Source: CAWJMF01 sp963843945 (GTDB taxonomy: Bacteria > Vulcanimicrobiota > Vulcanimicrobiia > Vulcanimicrobiales > Vulcanimicrobiaceae). Taken from it: a stretch of DNA of 64,000 nt. The notes beneath the pieces were generated by a model. That model had not been told where the DNA came from. It did no database searches and saw only the letters and a program-made list of their open reading frames with translations. Shown piece after piece: positions 34,733 through 42,620 of the stretch (position 1 is its first letter; each line of letters begins with the position of its first letter). The position numbers and the translations under genes were made by a program. The stretch covers positions 1,860,001-1,924,000 of the forward strand of contig CAWJMF010000002.1 of NCBI GenBank assembly GCA_963843945.1, given 5' to 3'.

Positions 34733-35808
34733 GGTCGCGCCTTTTGTTTGGCTCCGTTCTTGCGGAAAGGAAGCTCGATAGTTGCTTGACAGCCTCCGAA
34801 CGGCAACCACTCTAACGTAAACTTATGCTTTTCGGGGTACAGCGTTTCGAGGCGTTCGGCGGTGTTCCTAAGTCCGATACCCGCGGCGAGATCAGGTCGC
34901 TGCAGTGGCTGGTGAGGCCCGGAGTTTCGAATCATTATTTCAACACGGTCGTCGTCTCGGAGTCGACTTAGAACGTGAACCTCACCCCCTTCAACAAACG
35001 GCGCTACTCCGTGGCGAACGGCGTTCTCCACCAGCGGCTGTAGCAGCATACTTGGTACGAGCGCATCCAGAGTTTCGGACGCAATGGTAACGTCCGTGCG
35101 CAGACGCGAGCCTAGGCGCGTCTTCTCGATCGCGAGGTATTGCTCGATAAAGGCGATCTCGGCGGACAGCGGCATTTCGAGCTCGGTTTGCGCATCGAGG
35201 ATCGTCCTCAGAAGCTCACCGATCTGCGCGAGCATCCGAGTGGCCGCGGACGAATTCCCATCGAGGACGAGTGTGGATACGGCATTGAGTGCGTTAAAGA
35301 GAAAATGCGGATTGAGCTGATAGCGCAACGCGCTCAGCTTGGCATCACGGGCCTCGGCCTCTGCCCGGAGTAGCCGCTCTCGCGCCTGTGTGGATTGCTG
35401 CCACATCTTGATGCTGAAGTACAGGCTGCACCACGCAACGAGAATGAACACAAGCTGCGTGGACAGTACAAGCCATGCGTACAAACCAGGCAAATGACCG
35501 TGCGCGGTGAGCCCGGCGAGAAAGCCGCTGACCAAGCCTGCTGGAATGCACCACGCGAAAGCCCATAGCTCCAACGCGACCCACGACAGGCCTCGCCGTA
35601 CAAGCGACCTGCAGACGAATCGCAGAACGCAGCTGGCAGCAAACGTCCATATCAAGAACGAGCCGCTGGAGCGCAGCGTTTGTAGGTCCCCGAGCGAGGG
35701 GAAGTCCGCAATAAGTGCCGACAGGGCGAAGCAACCGAATCCAACGAGTTGTAAGGTCCAAAAGCTGGGGAACCCGGAATTGTCCCGCGTTTTCAACTCA
35801 GCGACCAA
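34720..35808 (-). CDS. LytS-type sensor histidine kinase
   Basis: This 362-residue membrane kinase has four or so N-terminal hydrophobic helices (WTLQLVGFGCFALSALIADF onward) and a coiled segment before the His_kinase domain. The phospho-acceptor histidine is in YQLNPHFLFNALNAVS, and the ATP-binding part has MLLQPLVENAVRHGV and LAAGIGLRNTAERLE. This is the LytS/YehU type that partners LytTR regulators. The TTG 35808 start is the best available. It overlaps the response regulator gene. The pair lies within the tRNA-Sec-bounded segment, and the signal is unknown. Confidence 0.88.
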   Translation of the reverse strand: MVAELKTRDNSGFPSFWTLQLVGFGCFALSALIADFPSLGDLQTLRSSGSFLIWTFAASCVLRFVCRSLVRRGLSWVALELWAFAWCIPAGLVSGFLAGLTAHGHLPGLYAWLVLSTQLVFILVAWCSLYFSIKMWQQSTQARERLLRAEAEARDAKLSALRYQLNPHFLFNALNAVSTLVLDGNSSAATRMLAQIGELLRTILDAQTELEMPLSAEIAFIEQYLAIEKTRLGSRLRTDVTIASETLDALVPSMLLQPLVENAVRHGVAPFVEGGEVHVLSRLRDDDRVEIMIRNSGPHQPLQRPDLAAGIGLRNTAERLETLYPEKHKFTLEWLPFGGCQATIELPFRKNGAKQKARPCAS

Positions 35809-35916
35809 ACTCGGCGACTCACCGCAAAAGTGGCTCGGACTGCAGATCGAGCGTCATCCGGCGCACGCTTCGGTGCTATTATGCGTAGCACATCAAGCTT
35901 GAGTCGGAGGTGATTG

Positions 35917-36495
35917 ATGGAATTGCGTCGTCGCGCGAGCGCGTTCACGAGCTCGATTATAGCATTGTTGGTAACGGTGTTGGCGCTCGTGGCAATTGGC
36001 CGGGCCGCTACACCGGATGCTCCGCAGGCATCCGATCTGACCGGGCAACTCGGCATTTGGGAAGGGCGCTGGAGTTATAGCGAGCAGGACTACGAAACCG
36101 CGTACAGCCACGCCCACACGAACAACGGTACCGCCGACTGCAGTTGGTCGCCCAACCGAGGCTTTATGGTTTGCGACTTTCTCAATCGCGACCCGGCTAA
36201 CGGGGCTCCCGTGAACGATCTGGCGGTCTTTAGCTACAGTCCCGCCGCAAAAGCCTTCACTCGGGTGGGGATCTTCAAAGATGGGAAGCCGTTTTTAAAT
36301 CAAGTGACGGTCGAAGGGGACACGTGGATCACCACAGCTGAGATTCCGAACCAAGGAAAGACGCTCACCTATCGAAACGTCTACGTCTTTTCGCATGAAG
36401 GCAAACAGCGAACTACCGCCGCTCAGATTTCCGCGGACAAAGGCAAGACCTGGACTACGATATCGCAGTTCACCGCCGTACGGATCAATTCATGA
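35917..36495 (+). CDS. Secreted protein, DUF1579-like
   Basis: This exported protein of about 192 residues has a signal segment (FTSSIIALLVTVLALVAIGR, cut near AATPDA). The mature part begins LTGQLGIWEGRWSYSEQDYE, followed by GTADCSWSPNRGFMVCDFLN and AVFSYSPAAKAFTRVGIF, the beta-barrel-like pattern of DUF1579/calycin-type proteins. GGAGG lies six bases before ATG 35917; a TTG directly before it (35914) is less likely. It is divergent from the histidine kinase and may be its target. Function unknown. Confidence 0.65.
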   Translation: MELRRRASAFTSSIIALLVTVLALVAIGRAATPDAPQASDLTGQLGIWEGRWSYSEQDYETAYSHAHTNNGTADCSWSPNRGFMVCDFLNRDPANGAPVNDLAVFSYSPAAKAFTRVGIFKDGKPFLNQVTVEGDTWITTAEIPNQGKTLTYRNVYVFSHEGKQRTTAAQISADKGKTWTTISQFTAVRINS

Positions 36496-36690
36496 CCTAT
36501 GAGAGGGGATTCGACCCGCGGTTGGCGCTATATGATGGCTGTCTAAATTCTGACGCGCTGCCTTCAAATGTACCGGATATTTGAGTTGACATCAAGCTCG
36601 AAGCCAGCTAGGCTGAGCGGGCAAATTGCGTGCAATCAGCACATGTAGCTCCGGAAAAACGGCGTGAAATCGAGCGTTTAGGAACTACGG

Positions 36691-36781
36691 CGGGAAAGTG
36701 TAGGAATCGAACCTACCAGCCCCCTTGCGGCGGCCTCAGCGGTTTTGAAGACCGTGCGGGACACCAGTCCCGTACTCTCCC
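36691..36781 (-). tRNA. selC: tRNA-Sec (anticodon UCA), copy 2
   Basis: The sequence is identical to copy 1 at 29624-29714 except for one base in the anticodon stem, where A27 faces C43 (C27 faces C43 in copy 1). Acceptor, D, variable and T arms are unchanged. The 5' flank differs completely from that of copy 1, so the two copies have different promoters or one has none. Whether both are transcribed cannot be told from sequence. Confidence 0.93.
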
Positions 36782-36898
36782 ATGGCGGGCGAGGGCTCTC
36801 GCCGATGGTTTGCCAATAACGGCTTCCTGCCTTTCAACTCCTCGCGCCGATCGATTTCTGGCCGGTTCCAGCGCGCAGGTGCGGAGGACGAGTGACAC

Positions 36899-37180
36899 TT
36901 GCCGACGGTTGGTAGCATCGAACTGAAGATCGCCCGCGTCGAGGGCTTTCTGGTTCGGATCAAATATCTCGCCGGAACCGACGTGCGTTCCGATCGCGAG
37001 CAGATGCCGCCGTACCCGTACGAACGCGCGGCGAAGGACTCGTGGACGGTCCAGCAGTGGAAGAAAGAGCGCTTCCGCTACGTGTATCCCGGCTTCGAAG
37101 TCGACGTTCTCATCGACGGCCGCACGACCGCGCGAGGGCAGACGCGCCTGGAGACCGTCCGCGACAGCTACGCTCAGTGA
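36899..37180 (+). CDS. Hypothetical 93-aa protein
   Basis: This short basic protein starts with TTG at 36899, 11 bases after GGAGG. It contains LKIARVEGFLVRIKYLAGTD, KDSWTVQQWKKERFRYVYPG and FEVDVLIDGRTTARGQTRLE, and appears beta-rich with a helical tail. No signal peptide and no recognised family. It is the first gene outside the right-hand tRNA-Sec repeat and is convergent with the small secreted protein at 37.2 kb. Composition resembles the core genome. Confidence 0.55.
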   Translation: MPTVGSIELKIARVEGFLVRIKYLAGTDVRSDREQMPPYPYERAAKDSWTVQQWKKERFRYVYPGFEVDVLIDGRTTARGQTRLETVRDSYAQ

Positions 37181-37220
37181 AGGGCGTTCGACCTCGACAA
37201 GCCTTGACGCGTCGCGTGGG

Positions 37221-37559
37221 CTAGGTGTCCGGCGCCCAGTCTTTCTGATTCGGGCTGGTGTGGCCGATCGAGGCGGCGTGAAACACTCCCGCGGAATCGC
37301 GGCTCCCGTAGACGACGACGGCGCCGCCTTTCGGCAAGACGCCGGTGTGGTGCGCCGTTTGCGCCGGGCCGATGTCGACGTTTTCGTTTTGTCCGTTCCG
37401 CAAACGCAACGTGAGGACGTTTCCTTGCACGGCAACGACGATGCCGCGCAGTTGCTCGGGGCCCATGGTCGTCGTCTCTCCAGCACCGCCGGCTGCCGAT
37501 AACGGACCCGCTACGAAAGCGAACGTCGCAGCGGCGACGGCGACGTGCCAGATTCGCAT
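37221..37559 (-). CDS. Small secreted protein, DUF5666-like
   Basis: This 112-residue protein has a signal peptide (HVAVAAATFAFVAGPLSAAG). A small beta-rich domain follows: LRGIVVAVQGNVLTLRLRNG, NVDIGPAQTAHHTG, then VVYGSRDSAGVFHAASIGH. The G-x-V-x-x-V-x-G-N-x-L-T-L-R pattern is that of DUF5666/OB-like domains. ATG 37559 with GGGAAGG nine bases upstream is used. It lies 17 bases downstream of the large quinoprotein gene, so the two probably form an operon. Function unknown. Confidence 0.65.
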   Translation of the reverse strand: MRIWHVAVAAATFAFVAGPLSAAGGAGETTTMGPEQLRGIVVAVQGNVLTLRLRNGQNENVDIGPAQTAHHTGVLPKGGAVVVYGSRDSAGVFHAASIGHTSPNQKDWAPDT

Positions 37560-37576
37560 CCTTGTCATCCTTCCCA

Positions 37577-40500
37577 TCACAGTCCGAACACCGTAACTGC
37601 GTTCGTGCCCGGGACGTAGACCTTGCCGTTCGCGACGAGCGGCGTTACGAAGCCGTTGTTTGCCGGATTCGACCACGAACCGGCGACGGCTGAAAAGAGC
37701 GGAGTGTGGACGTTCAACGCGTCGTAGGCTTCCAGGTACAGTTGTCCCGCGCCGCGCCGGACGAGCCACACGACGCCGGTGTGCGGCAGCTGGCCGTTCG
37801 ACGAGACGACCGGCGTCGAGCCCCCGTAGCCCGCACCCGACGTTCCGGTCGAGGAGAGAATCAGCTGCGGCCCCGAAGCCGAGGCTGCCGGCTGCGCCCG
37901 ACTTCCGGGAACCGGCCGGAGCGGGCTGCCGCCGTAGGAGACGCGGTAAGCTTGCAGTCCGGCACCGCCTGATTGGTAATATACAAACGCTCCGGTCGGG
38001 CCGTTATAGAACGCCGGACCACCCCAGACTCCGCCGCCGCCCGCGTTGATCACTTGCAGAGCGCCCGCGTCGTTGGAAGACCAGCCGCCGAGACTGGCGG
38101 TGTTGAGCAGGTAGAGTACGGAAGCCTTGCCCATCGCCACGAGCAACGGCGGCTGGCTGCTCGGCACGAGCATCGCCCCGCCCGAGCCGAAGTCTCCATC
38201 CCCGCAGTTCAAATTGTTGTAGTCGCTCGGTGTGAACGTCGAGAGTACCCGCGTGAGGTCCGGTCGCAGTTTCATCACGCTTTCGCCGTAGTCGTGGCCG
38301 CCGGCATTTGCGTTGAAAGAACCGTTTCCGGTTGCGAAGTACAAGTTGCCCGTTCCGTCGACGGCGGGCGCGAAACCAGCCATCCAAATGCTCGAAAGCG
38401 ACTCGCCGTTGCAATCCCCGTCCGGATCGGCGATCGTCGAGAACACGGCGGTCTGCGTTAAGCTCGCGTTGTAGCGCAGGAGCCAGCCGCCGATCGCGCC
38501 GGCGTCGTTGTCGCAGTGCGAACCAACGCCGATGTACAACGAATTATTTGCCCAGACCAAACCCGGGCGATTGTACTGGTTCTGCGGGTTGAAGCTGAGC
38601 GTGCTTCCGTTGTTGAGCTTCACGCTGGCCGCGATGTCGACCGGCGTAACCTTGTCGGCGAGCGTCGCAATGTCGAGCGCGTGGATCGTCGTGTGGAAGT
38701 TGTAGCTCGTCGGCTCCGTTGCCGCGACGACGTAGATCGTGCCCGTCGCGCGATTGATGACGGGCGTGGAGGTGATCCCATAGGTGGGCTGGATGTCGCC
38801 GCAGCCGACGTCGTTGGAGGACTGGGACTTTCCTAAACTGACTTGGTTGAGCACGGCTCCGCTGTCGGCGTCGAACTCGTAGACGGTGTCGTTCTCGGTG
38901 GCCACGACGAGGACGTTGTGCGGCGCTCCGCCGACCGTGTACTGGGCCAGGTAGAGCGGCTGAGCCAACACGTTGCCGTCGACGGTAAGCGTTTGCACTT
39001 GGGTGAGGCTCGCCGACACCGTCGCCGGGGTCAAAGCGGTCTCGTTCGTATTCCAGCCGGTGCGCCAGAGATCGTTGTGGTAGAGCGCTTCATCGGTCGG
39101 CGGCCGCACCGGTTGCGGAAAACCGTTGACCGTCGCCGCCTGGACGGAGACGCTTCCGCCGGACGGCGCTTGCGGCGCGAAATGGACGGTCAGAGACTGA
39201 CCGGGCGTGGCAGCGCGGTAGACCAGCGTGTAGACGCCCGCGCGAGTGCCGTTGCGCTCGCTTAGCGAAGCGTCGGTATACGTCGAACCGCCGAGCGTCG
39301 CACTCAGCGCACCTTGCGCGTGGTCGACCGTCACGTAGACGCGCAAGATCCGCTCGCTGACGTCGGCCGGAACGGTGATCGCGTACGCGCCGCCGGATTG
39401 CGCCGCAACGCGGAGTTGCGGATTTGCGGTCGTCTTGCGCGTCGCGAGGGCTCCACTGCGGAGATCGATCCAATCGAGCGTGCCTTCGCCGGCCGGATCG
39501 ATCTTCGGCAGCGGTATGCCAAGCGCGCCCGCAACGCCGGGACGCCCGCCAAGATCGAGTTCTGCAGGCGCGCTAAGGGGAGCTGGGGCACTGCCCGCGG
39601 GCTGCGGAGGGCGCGTGTGACGCTCGACCGCTCCCGGCCGGTCGGTACCCAGAACGAGATGCGCGTTGCCGAGGGGTTGGAGCTGCGCCGCCGGTTGCGC
39701 GGGTGCCGCCGCGGCGCCCGTTGCGTATCCGTAGAGGGCAAGCTGCGCTGACGGTACGAGGCGCTGGGCGGCGGCGAGATCGGCCGGTTCCGCAACGGGG
39801 AACGCGAACGCGTCGACTTGGCCGCTTAGCGACTGCAGAACGAACGCATCGACGGCGGCGGCGTTGCGGGACGAGCCCGGGAGCGGACCCGAGGCGGCGC
39901 GCACGACGGCGGCCGCGTTCGAACCGAATGCCGCCCGCACGATCGAGAACAGGCGCGCCGAACGGCGCGTGTACCACTCGAGCGCCGCACGCGACGGGTC
40001 GCCGGAGATTCCGACGTTGCGCGCGGCCATGCGCGCGTAGCCGTTGCTGGGCGTCGCCGGATTCCAAATCTCATTACCGTATTGGAAGACGGGGTGCAGC
40101 CGCGGATCGAGCGTGCGGTGAACGAGCGCGGCGAAACCGTACGCGTACGCATCGCTCGCACCGGCAGGCAGCGTAAACCAGGGCGACGCCCCGGTTAAGT
40201 TCGCGAGCAAGATCATATATTCGGGCGCGACGCCGTTCGGCGCGAGCTGAGTTACGCGTGCGACGCGCGGCCGCTGAATCCAAAAGATCGAGTCGACGAA
40301 CGTGTCCGCGTTCATCCACTGCGCGAAGCGCAGGACGCTGCGACCCTGCAGCGACCGGACGAAGGCTGGAACGAACGGCTGCGTGGCGTACGTCGCCTCG
40401 AAGCCGGGCAAGACGAGGTGGACGTTCCGCACCGGATTGGCGGCGTCCATCGCACTCAAATGCAGCACGAGGCCGCTTCCCGCGTTGGGGCCGACCCGTA

Positions 40501-40873
40501 CCGTCGCGCGGCCCGGTGAGCTCGCAACGATGGTCCCGCCGGCGACGTCGAAGCGGCCCGCACCGTCGTAGAGCAAGGTGTAGTCGCCGGCCGGATACGC
40601 CTCGCTCGTGTAGACGACGCGCTGGGCGGACTGGCCCGGACGGAGCGCGCGAAGGTCGCCGTTCGAGTCGAGACTCAACGCATCGGGCGTCGTGCTTTGC
40701 CAGCCCGTAGCTTGCTGCAGCACATCGGCGAAAACGATTCCCGCCGGAGCGCCGGGACCGAAGTCGGGTACGTCGTAGACGACCGCGCCGCGGGTGGCGG
40801 CGCCGGCGCTGAGCGACAAACTCGAGAGCGCACATGTCAGCGCAAGCGCCAACGAAACCAGGAACTGACGCAT
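37577..40873 (-). CDS. Large secreted protein with C-terminal PQQ-like beta-propeller
   Basis: This 1098-residue exported protein begins with a signal peptide (RQFLVSLALALTCALSSLSL). The N-terminal half includes a segment like the glycoside-hydrolase-type modules of cell-surface proteins (VFQYGNEIWNPATPSNGYAR, then ALEWYTRRSARLFSIVRAAF). A Pro/Ala linker follows, then a beta-sandwich (ERILRVYVTVDHAQGALSAT). From about residue 590 there is a propeller-like part starting YHNDLWRTGWNTNETALTP, with repeats such as NVLVVATENDTVYEFDADSG and GTIYVVAATEP and several cysteines. No quinone-binding Cys-Cys pair was recognised, so redox activity is uncertain. ATG 40873 is the start used. Confidence 0.7.
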   Translation of the reverse strand: MRQFLVSLALALTCALSSLSLSAGAATRGAVVYDVPDFGPGAPAGIVFADVLQQATGWQSTTPDALSLDSNGDLRALRPGQSAQRVVYTSEAYPAGDYTLLYDGAGRFDVAGGTIVASSPGRATVRVGPNAGSGLVLHLSAMDAANPVRNVHLVLPGFEATYATQPFVPAFVRSLQGRSVLRFAQWMNADTFVDSIFWIQRPRVARVTQLAPNGVAPEYMILLANLTGASPWFTLPAGASDAYAYGFAALVHRTLDPRLHPVFQYGNEIWNPATPSNGYARMAARNVGISGDPSRAALEWYTRRSARLFSIVRAAFGSNAAAVVRAASGPLPGSSRNAAAVDAFVLQSLSGQVDAFAFPVAEPADLAAAQRLVPSAQLALYGYATGAAAAPAQPAAQLQPLGNAHLVLGTDRPGAVERHTRPPQPAGSAPAPLSAPAELDLGGRPGVAGALGIPLPKIDPAGEGTLDWIDLRSGALATRKTTANPQLRVAAQSGGAYAITVPADVSERILRVYVTVDHAQGALSATLGGSTYTDASLSERNGTRAGVYTLVYRAATPGQSLTVHFAPQAPSGGSVSVQAATVNGFPQPVRPPTDEALYHNDLWRTGWNTNETALTPATVSASLTQVQTLTVDGNVLAQPLYLAQYTVGGAPHNVLVVATENDTVYEFDADSGAVLNQVSLGKSQSSNDVGCGDIQPTYGITSTPVINRATGTIYVVAATEPTSYNFHTTIHALDIATLADKVTPVDIAASVKLNNGSTLSFNPQNQYNRPGLVWANNSLYIGVGSHCDNDAGAIGGWLLRYNASLTQTAVFSTIADPDGDCNGESLSSIWMAGFAPAVDGTGNLYFATGNGSFNANAGGHDYGESVMKLRPDLTRVLSTFTPSDYNNLNCGDGDFGSGGAMLVPSSQPPLLVAMGKASVLYLLNTASLGGWSSNDAGALQVINAGGGGVWGGPAFYNGPTGAFVYYQSGGAGLQAYRVSYGGSPLRPVPGSRAQPAASASGPQLILSSTGTSGAGYGGSTPVVSSNGQLPHTGVVWLVRRGAGQLYLEAYDALNVHTPLFSAVAGSWSNPANNGFVTPLVANGKVYVPGTNAVTVFGL

Positions 40874-41000
40874 CCGAACCGGTCCTTTTGGTGAGGGCTG
40901 AATTTCAGAAGCAAGGTTCGCCCGCCGAGCGAGCATTTCCATGCGGAGCCCGCACCCGGCACGCAAAAGTGTGCGCCCCGAACCGGTCGTCCGAGCGAAA

Positions 41001-41026
41001 AGAGGGCCGCCCACTGGCGGCCCTCT
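41001..41026 (-). terminator. Intrinsic terminator
   Basis: AGAGGGCCGCC (41001-41011) pairs perfectly with GGCGGCCCTCT (41016-41026) around a four-base loop. Read on the minus strand it is followed by a TTT run. It lies just downstream of the minus-strand secreted protein gene ending at 41048. Confidence 0.85.
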
Positions 41027-41047
41027 CCCGATCCGTAAGCTCCGCGG

Positions 41048-41392
41048 CTAGGGCATGTGCGCGGGCGGTCCGGTCGGAACCGGTTTGGCCATCGAGTTCA
41101 TTCCGCCCATGCCGGCGTTCTTCGCGGGCACGCCGCCCATCTTCACCGCCGCCGAATGACACATGGGCTTGAGGTTCGGGTTGGCGGCCATCATCGATTT
41201 GGCCATCGCCATGTTCTTCTGGCGCTGCTCCTCCGACGTCGCCGCGGGATATACCGTATAGGTGTGCGCCTTCGTGTCGTACATGACGGGCTTGTCGTTG
41301 GCCGAACATTTCGGAGCCGATTGCGCGGTCGCGACGCCGCCCTGCAACAAGACGACTGCCGCGAATGCAAATCCAGTCAGGAGCTTTTTCAT
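41048..41392 (-). CDS. Small secreted Met-rich protein
   Basis: This 114-residue protein has a signal peptide (MKKLLTGFAFAAVVLLQGGV, cut after ATA). The mature part has two cysteines (SAPKCSANDKPVMY and NLKPMCHSAAV) and a methionine-rich middle and tail (NMAMAKSMMAANP, NAGMGGMNSMAK). GGAG six bases upstream supports ATG 41392. Methionine-rich exported proteins can bind copper, but that is a guess here. It has its own terminator. No family recognised. Confidence 0.65.
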   Translation of the reverse strand: MKKLLTGFAFAAVVLLQGGVATAQSAPKCSANDKPVMYDTKAHTYTVYPAATSEEQRQKNMAMAKSMMAANPNLKPMCHSAAVKMGGVPAKNAGMGGMNSMAKPVPTGPPAHMP

Positions 41393-41512
41393 AGAACTCT
41401 CCACTTTGGAAAAATTGCGAAGCGGGCCGCCTTCGATGGAACGGGCGCCCTAGACGACAGGTACCCTGTCCGGGGCGTTAATCCTACAGACCGAAGGAGG
41501 CGGGCGGCCTGC

Positions 41513-42010
41513 CTAGAGCATTTTCTCGAGCGCGATGACGTCGACGAAGGCGCCGTCGAGCCGGCCGTGGTTCGCGAACGTGCCGACGAGGCGATAACCG
41601 GTCTTTCCGTAGAGGGCCCGGCCCGCCTGATTCGAGGCGAGCGCGGTAATGACGAGTTTATAGAACTCGGCCGCTTTCGCGACGCGTTCGATCCGCTCGA
41701 GAAGCAGCGTGCCGATGCCCGTTCCGCGCGCGTGACGCGCGACGTAAATCGAGAGGTCGGCGACGCCACGGTAGGCGTTGCGCGGAGAATATCGATTGAG
41801 GGAGGTCCAGCCGACGATCTTCCCGTCGCGTTCGGCGACCAGTACCGAATAGCGGCCGCCGTGGTCGTTCCACCATTGCTCGAGGTCGGCCCCGCTCTTG
41901 AGGCTCTCGTCGAGCGTCGCGACGCGATCGGCGATGCCCTCATTGTAGATCTGGCGGATCGCGTCGATGTCCGCCGGCATCGCTTCCCGGACCGAAACGA
42001 GCGCTACCAT
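41513..42010 (-). CDS. GNAT acetyltransferase, phosphinothricin-acetyltransferase-like
   Basis: This 165-residue enzyme matches the Pat/YwnH group: VREAMPADIDAIRQIYNEGI at the N terminus, ERDGKIVGWTSLNRYSPR, LSIYVARHARGTGIGTLLLE (acetyl-CoA loop) and a C-terminal GKTGYRLVGTFANHGRLDGA. Family members acetylate small amines, including methionine sulfoximine-type compounds and amino acids. ATG 42010 is preferred, giving a normal length. It is followed by no strong terminator, and the 41.0-kb gene comes next on the same strand. Confidence 0.82.
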   Translation of the reverse strand: MVALVSVREAMPADIDAIRQIYNEGIADRVATLDESLKSGADLEQWWNDHGGRYSVLVAERDGKIVGWTSLNRYSPRNAYRGVADLSIYVARHARGTGIGTLLLERIERVAKAAEFYKLVITALASNQAGRALYGKTGYRLVGTFANHGRLDGAFVDVIALEKML

Positions 42011-42021
42011 GCGCGCAAAGA

Positions 42022-42057
42022 ACCGGGTGCGGCCGCACCGTCGCAGCCGCACCCGGT
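42022..42057 (-). terminator. Intrinsic terminator
   Basis: ACCGGGTGCGGC (42022-42033) is perfectly complementary to GCCGCACCCGGT (42046-42057) with a 12-base loop, and on the minus strand it is followed by TTCTTT. It ends the transcript of the secreted protein whose stop is at 42065. Confidence 0.82.
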
Positions 42058-42064
42058 CCGTTGC

Positions 42065-42505
42065 TTACTTACTCGGGGCGCTCCGGCAGTAACCGGCGAC
42101 TTTCGTTCCGTTTTGCTTGGTGTAACCGTTCACGTAGGTCTTACCGGGCGGACAGGTTGTCGTACCGGCCGCGGCTTTCGTCGTCGACGTCGTCGCTTTG
42201 CTCATCGAGCCGGCTGAGGTTGCCATAGCGCCGGGAGCGGCCTTCGCCGTTGCCATTGCGTTGGGCGCGGCGGCCTTCGCCGTAGCCGCCGCAGCGGGAG
42301 CCATCTTCGATGCGGCGGTCGCCGCAGCCGCAGGCTTCGCACCATGAGCGGAGCAGTAGCCCGAGACTTTGGTGCCGTCGGCCTTGGTGTAGCCCTTCGT
42401 ATAGGTCTGGCCGGCGGGACACGTCGTCGCCGCCGTCGCGCTGAGGCTCGGAGCCACCGATAGCGCGAACGCGATCGCTAAAAGCGATCCCATAAAACGA
42501 TTCAT
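42065..42505 (-). CDS. Secreted protein with a duplicated CPxGxTY-YC motif
   Basis: This 146-residue protein has a signal peptide (GSLLAIAFALSVAPSLSATA). Two near-identical units of about 24 residues follow, one right after the signal (CPAGQTYTKGYTKADGTK, then VSGYC) and one at the C terminus (CPPGKTYVNGYTKQNGTK, then VAGYC). They are separated by an alanine-rich linker of roughly 65 residues. Each unit has one cysteine at either end, suggesting small disulfide-closed knots. AAAGGA lies about ten bases before ATG 42505. Function unknown. Confidence 0.7.
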   Translation of the reverse strand: MNRFMGSLLAIAFALSVAPSLSATAATTCPAGQTYTKGYTKADGTKVSGYCSAHGAKPAAAATAASKMAPAAAATAKAAAPNAMATAKAAPGAMATSAGSMSKATTSTTKAAAGTTTCPPGKTYVNGYTKQNGTKVAGYCRSAPSK

Positions 42506-42530
42506 AAAGACGTTCCTTTGCTCAGTAAAA

Positions 42531-42562
42531 TGACGCCGCGACGCACGGTAAGCCCGGCGTCA
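42531..42562 (-). terminator. Terminator after the aceEF operon
   Basis: TGACGCCG (42531-42538) pairs with CGGCGTCA (42555-42562). On the minus strand the hairpin is followed by TTTTACTG. It is 58 bases downstream of the aceF stop and upstream of the separately transcribed secreted protein gene. The loop is long (16 bases). Confidence 0.65.
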
Positions 42563-42620
42563 CGGTCTCTGCCACGAATGCGCCCAGGGCGGCCGAATTT
42601 CCTAGGCCAGGGTCGCTCCC

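Larger units (their letters stand above)
29622..36784. mobile_element. Candidate genomic island bounded by direct tRNA-Sec repeats
   Basis: Two copies of a repeat of about 95 bases, each containing a whole tRNA-Sec gene, lie in the same orientation at the edges of this interval. They differ at one position. The repeat extends a few bases beyond the gene (GGCGGGAAA at one side, TCTCCCA at the other) and then similarity stops. The interior is visibly richer in A+T and in non-coding sequence than the flanks and holds a mixed cargo. No integrase, recombinase or replication gene is recognised inside, so the boundaries are inferred from the repeats alone. Confidence 0.5.

Noticed and set aside
41450..41475. 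GACAGG-TAC-CCTGTC dyad between the Pat-like acetyltransferase gene and the 41-kb secreted protein gene
   Set aside because: Six-base arms with no T-run and no second copy seen; not enough to call an operator or terminator.
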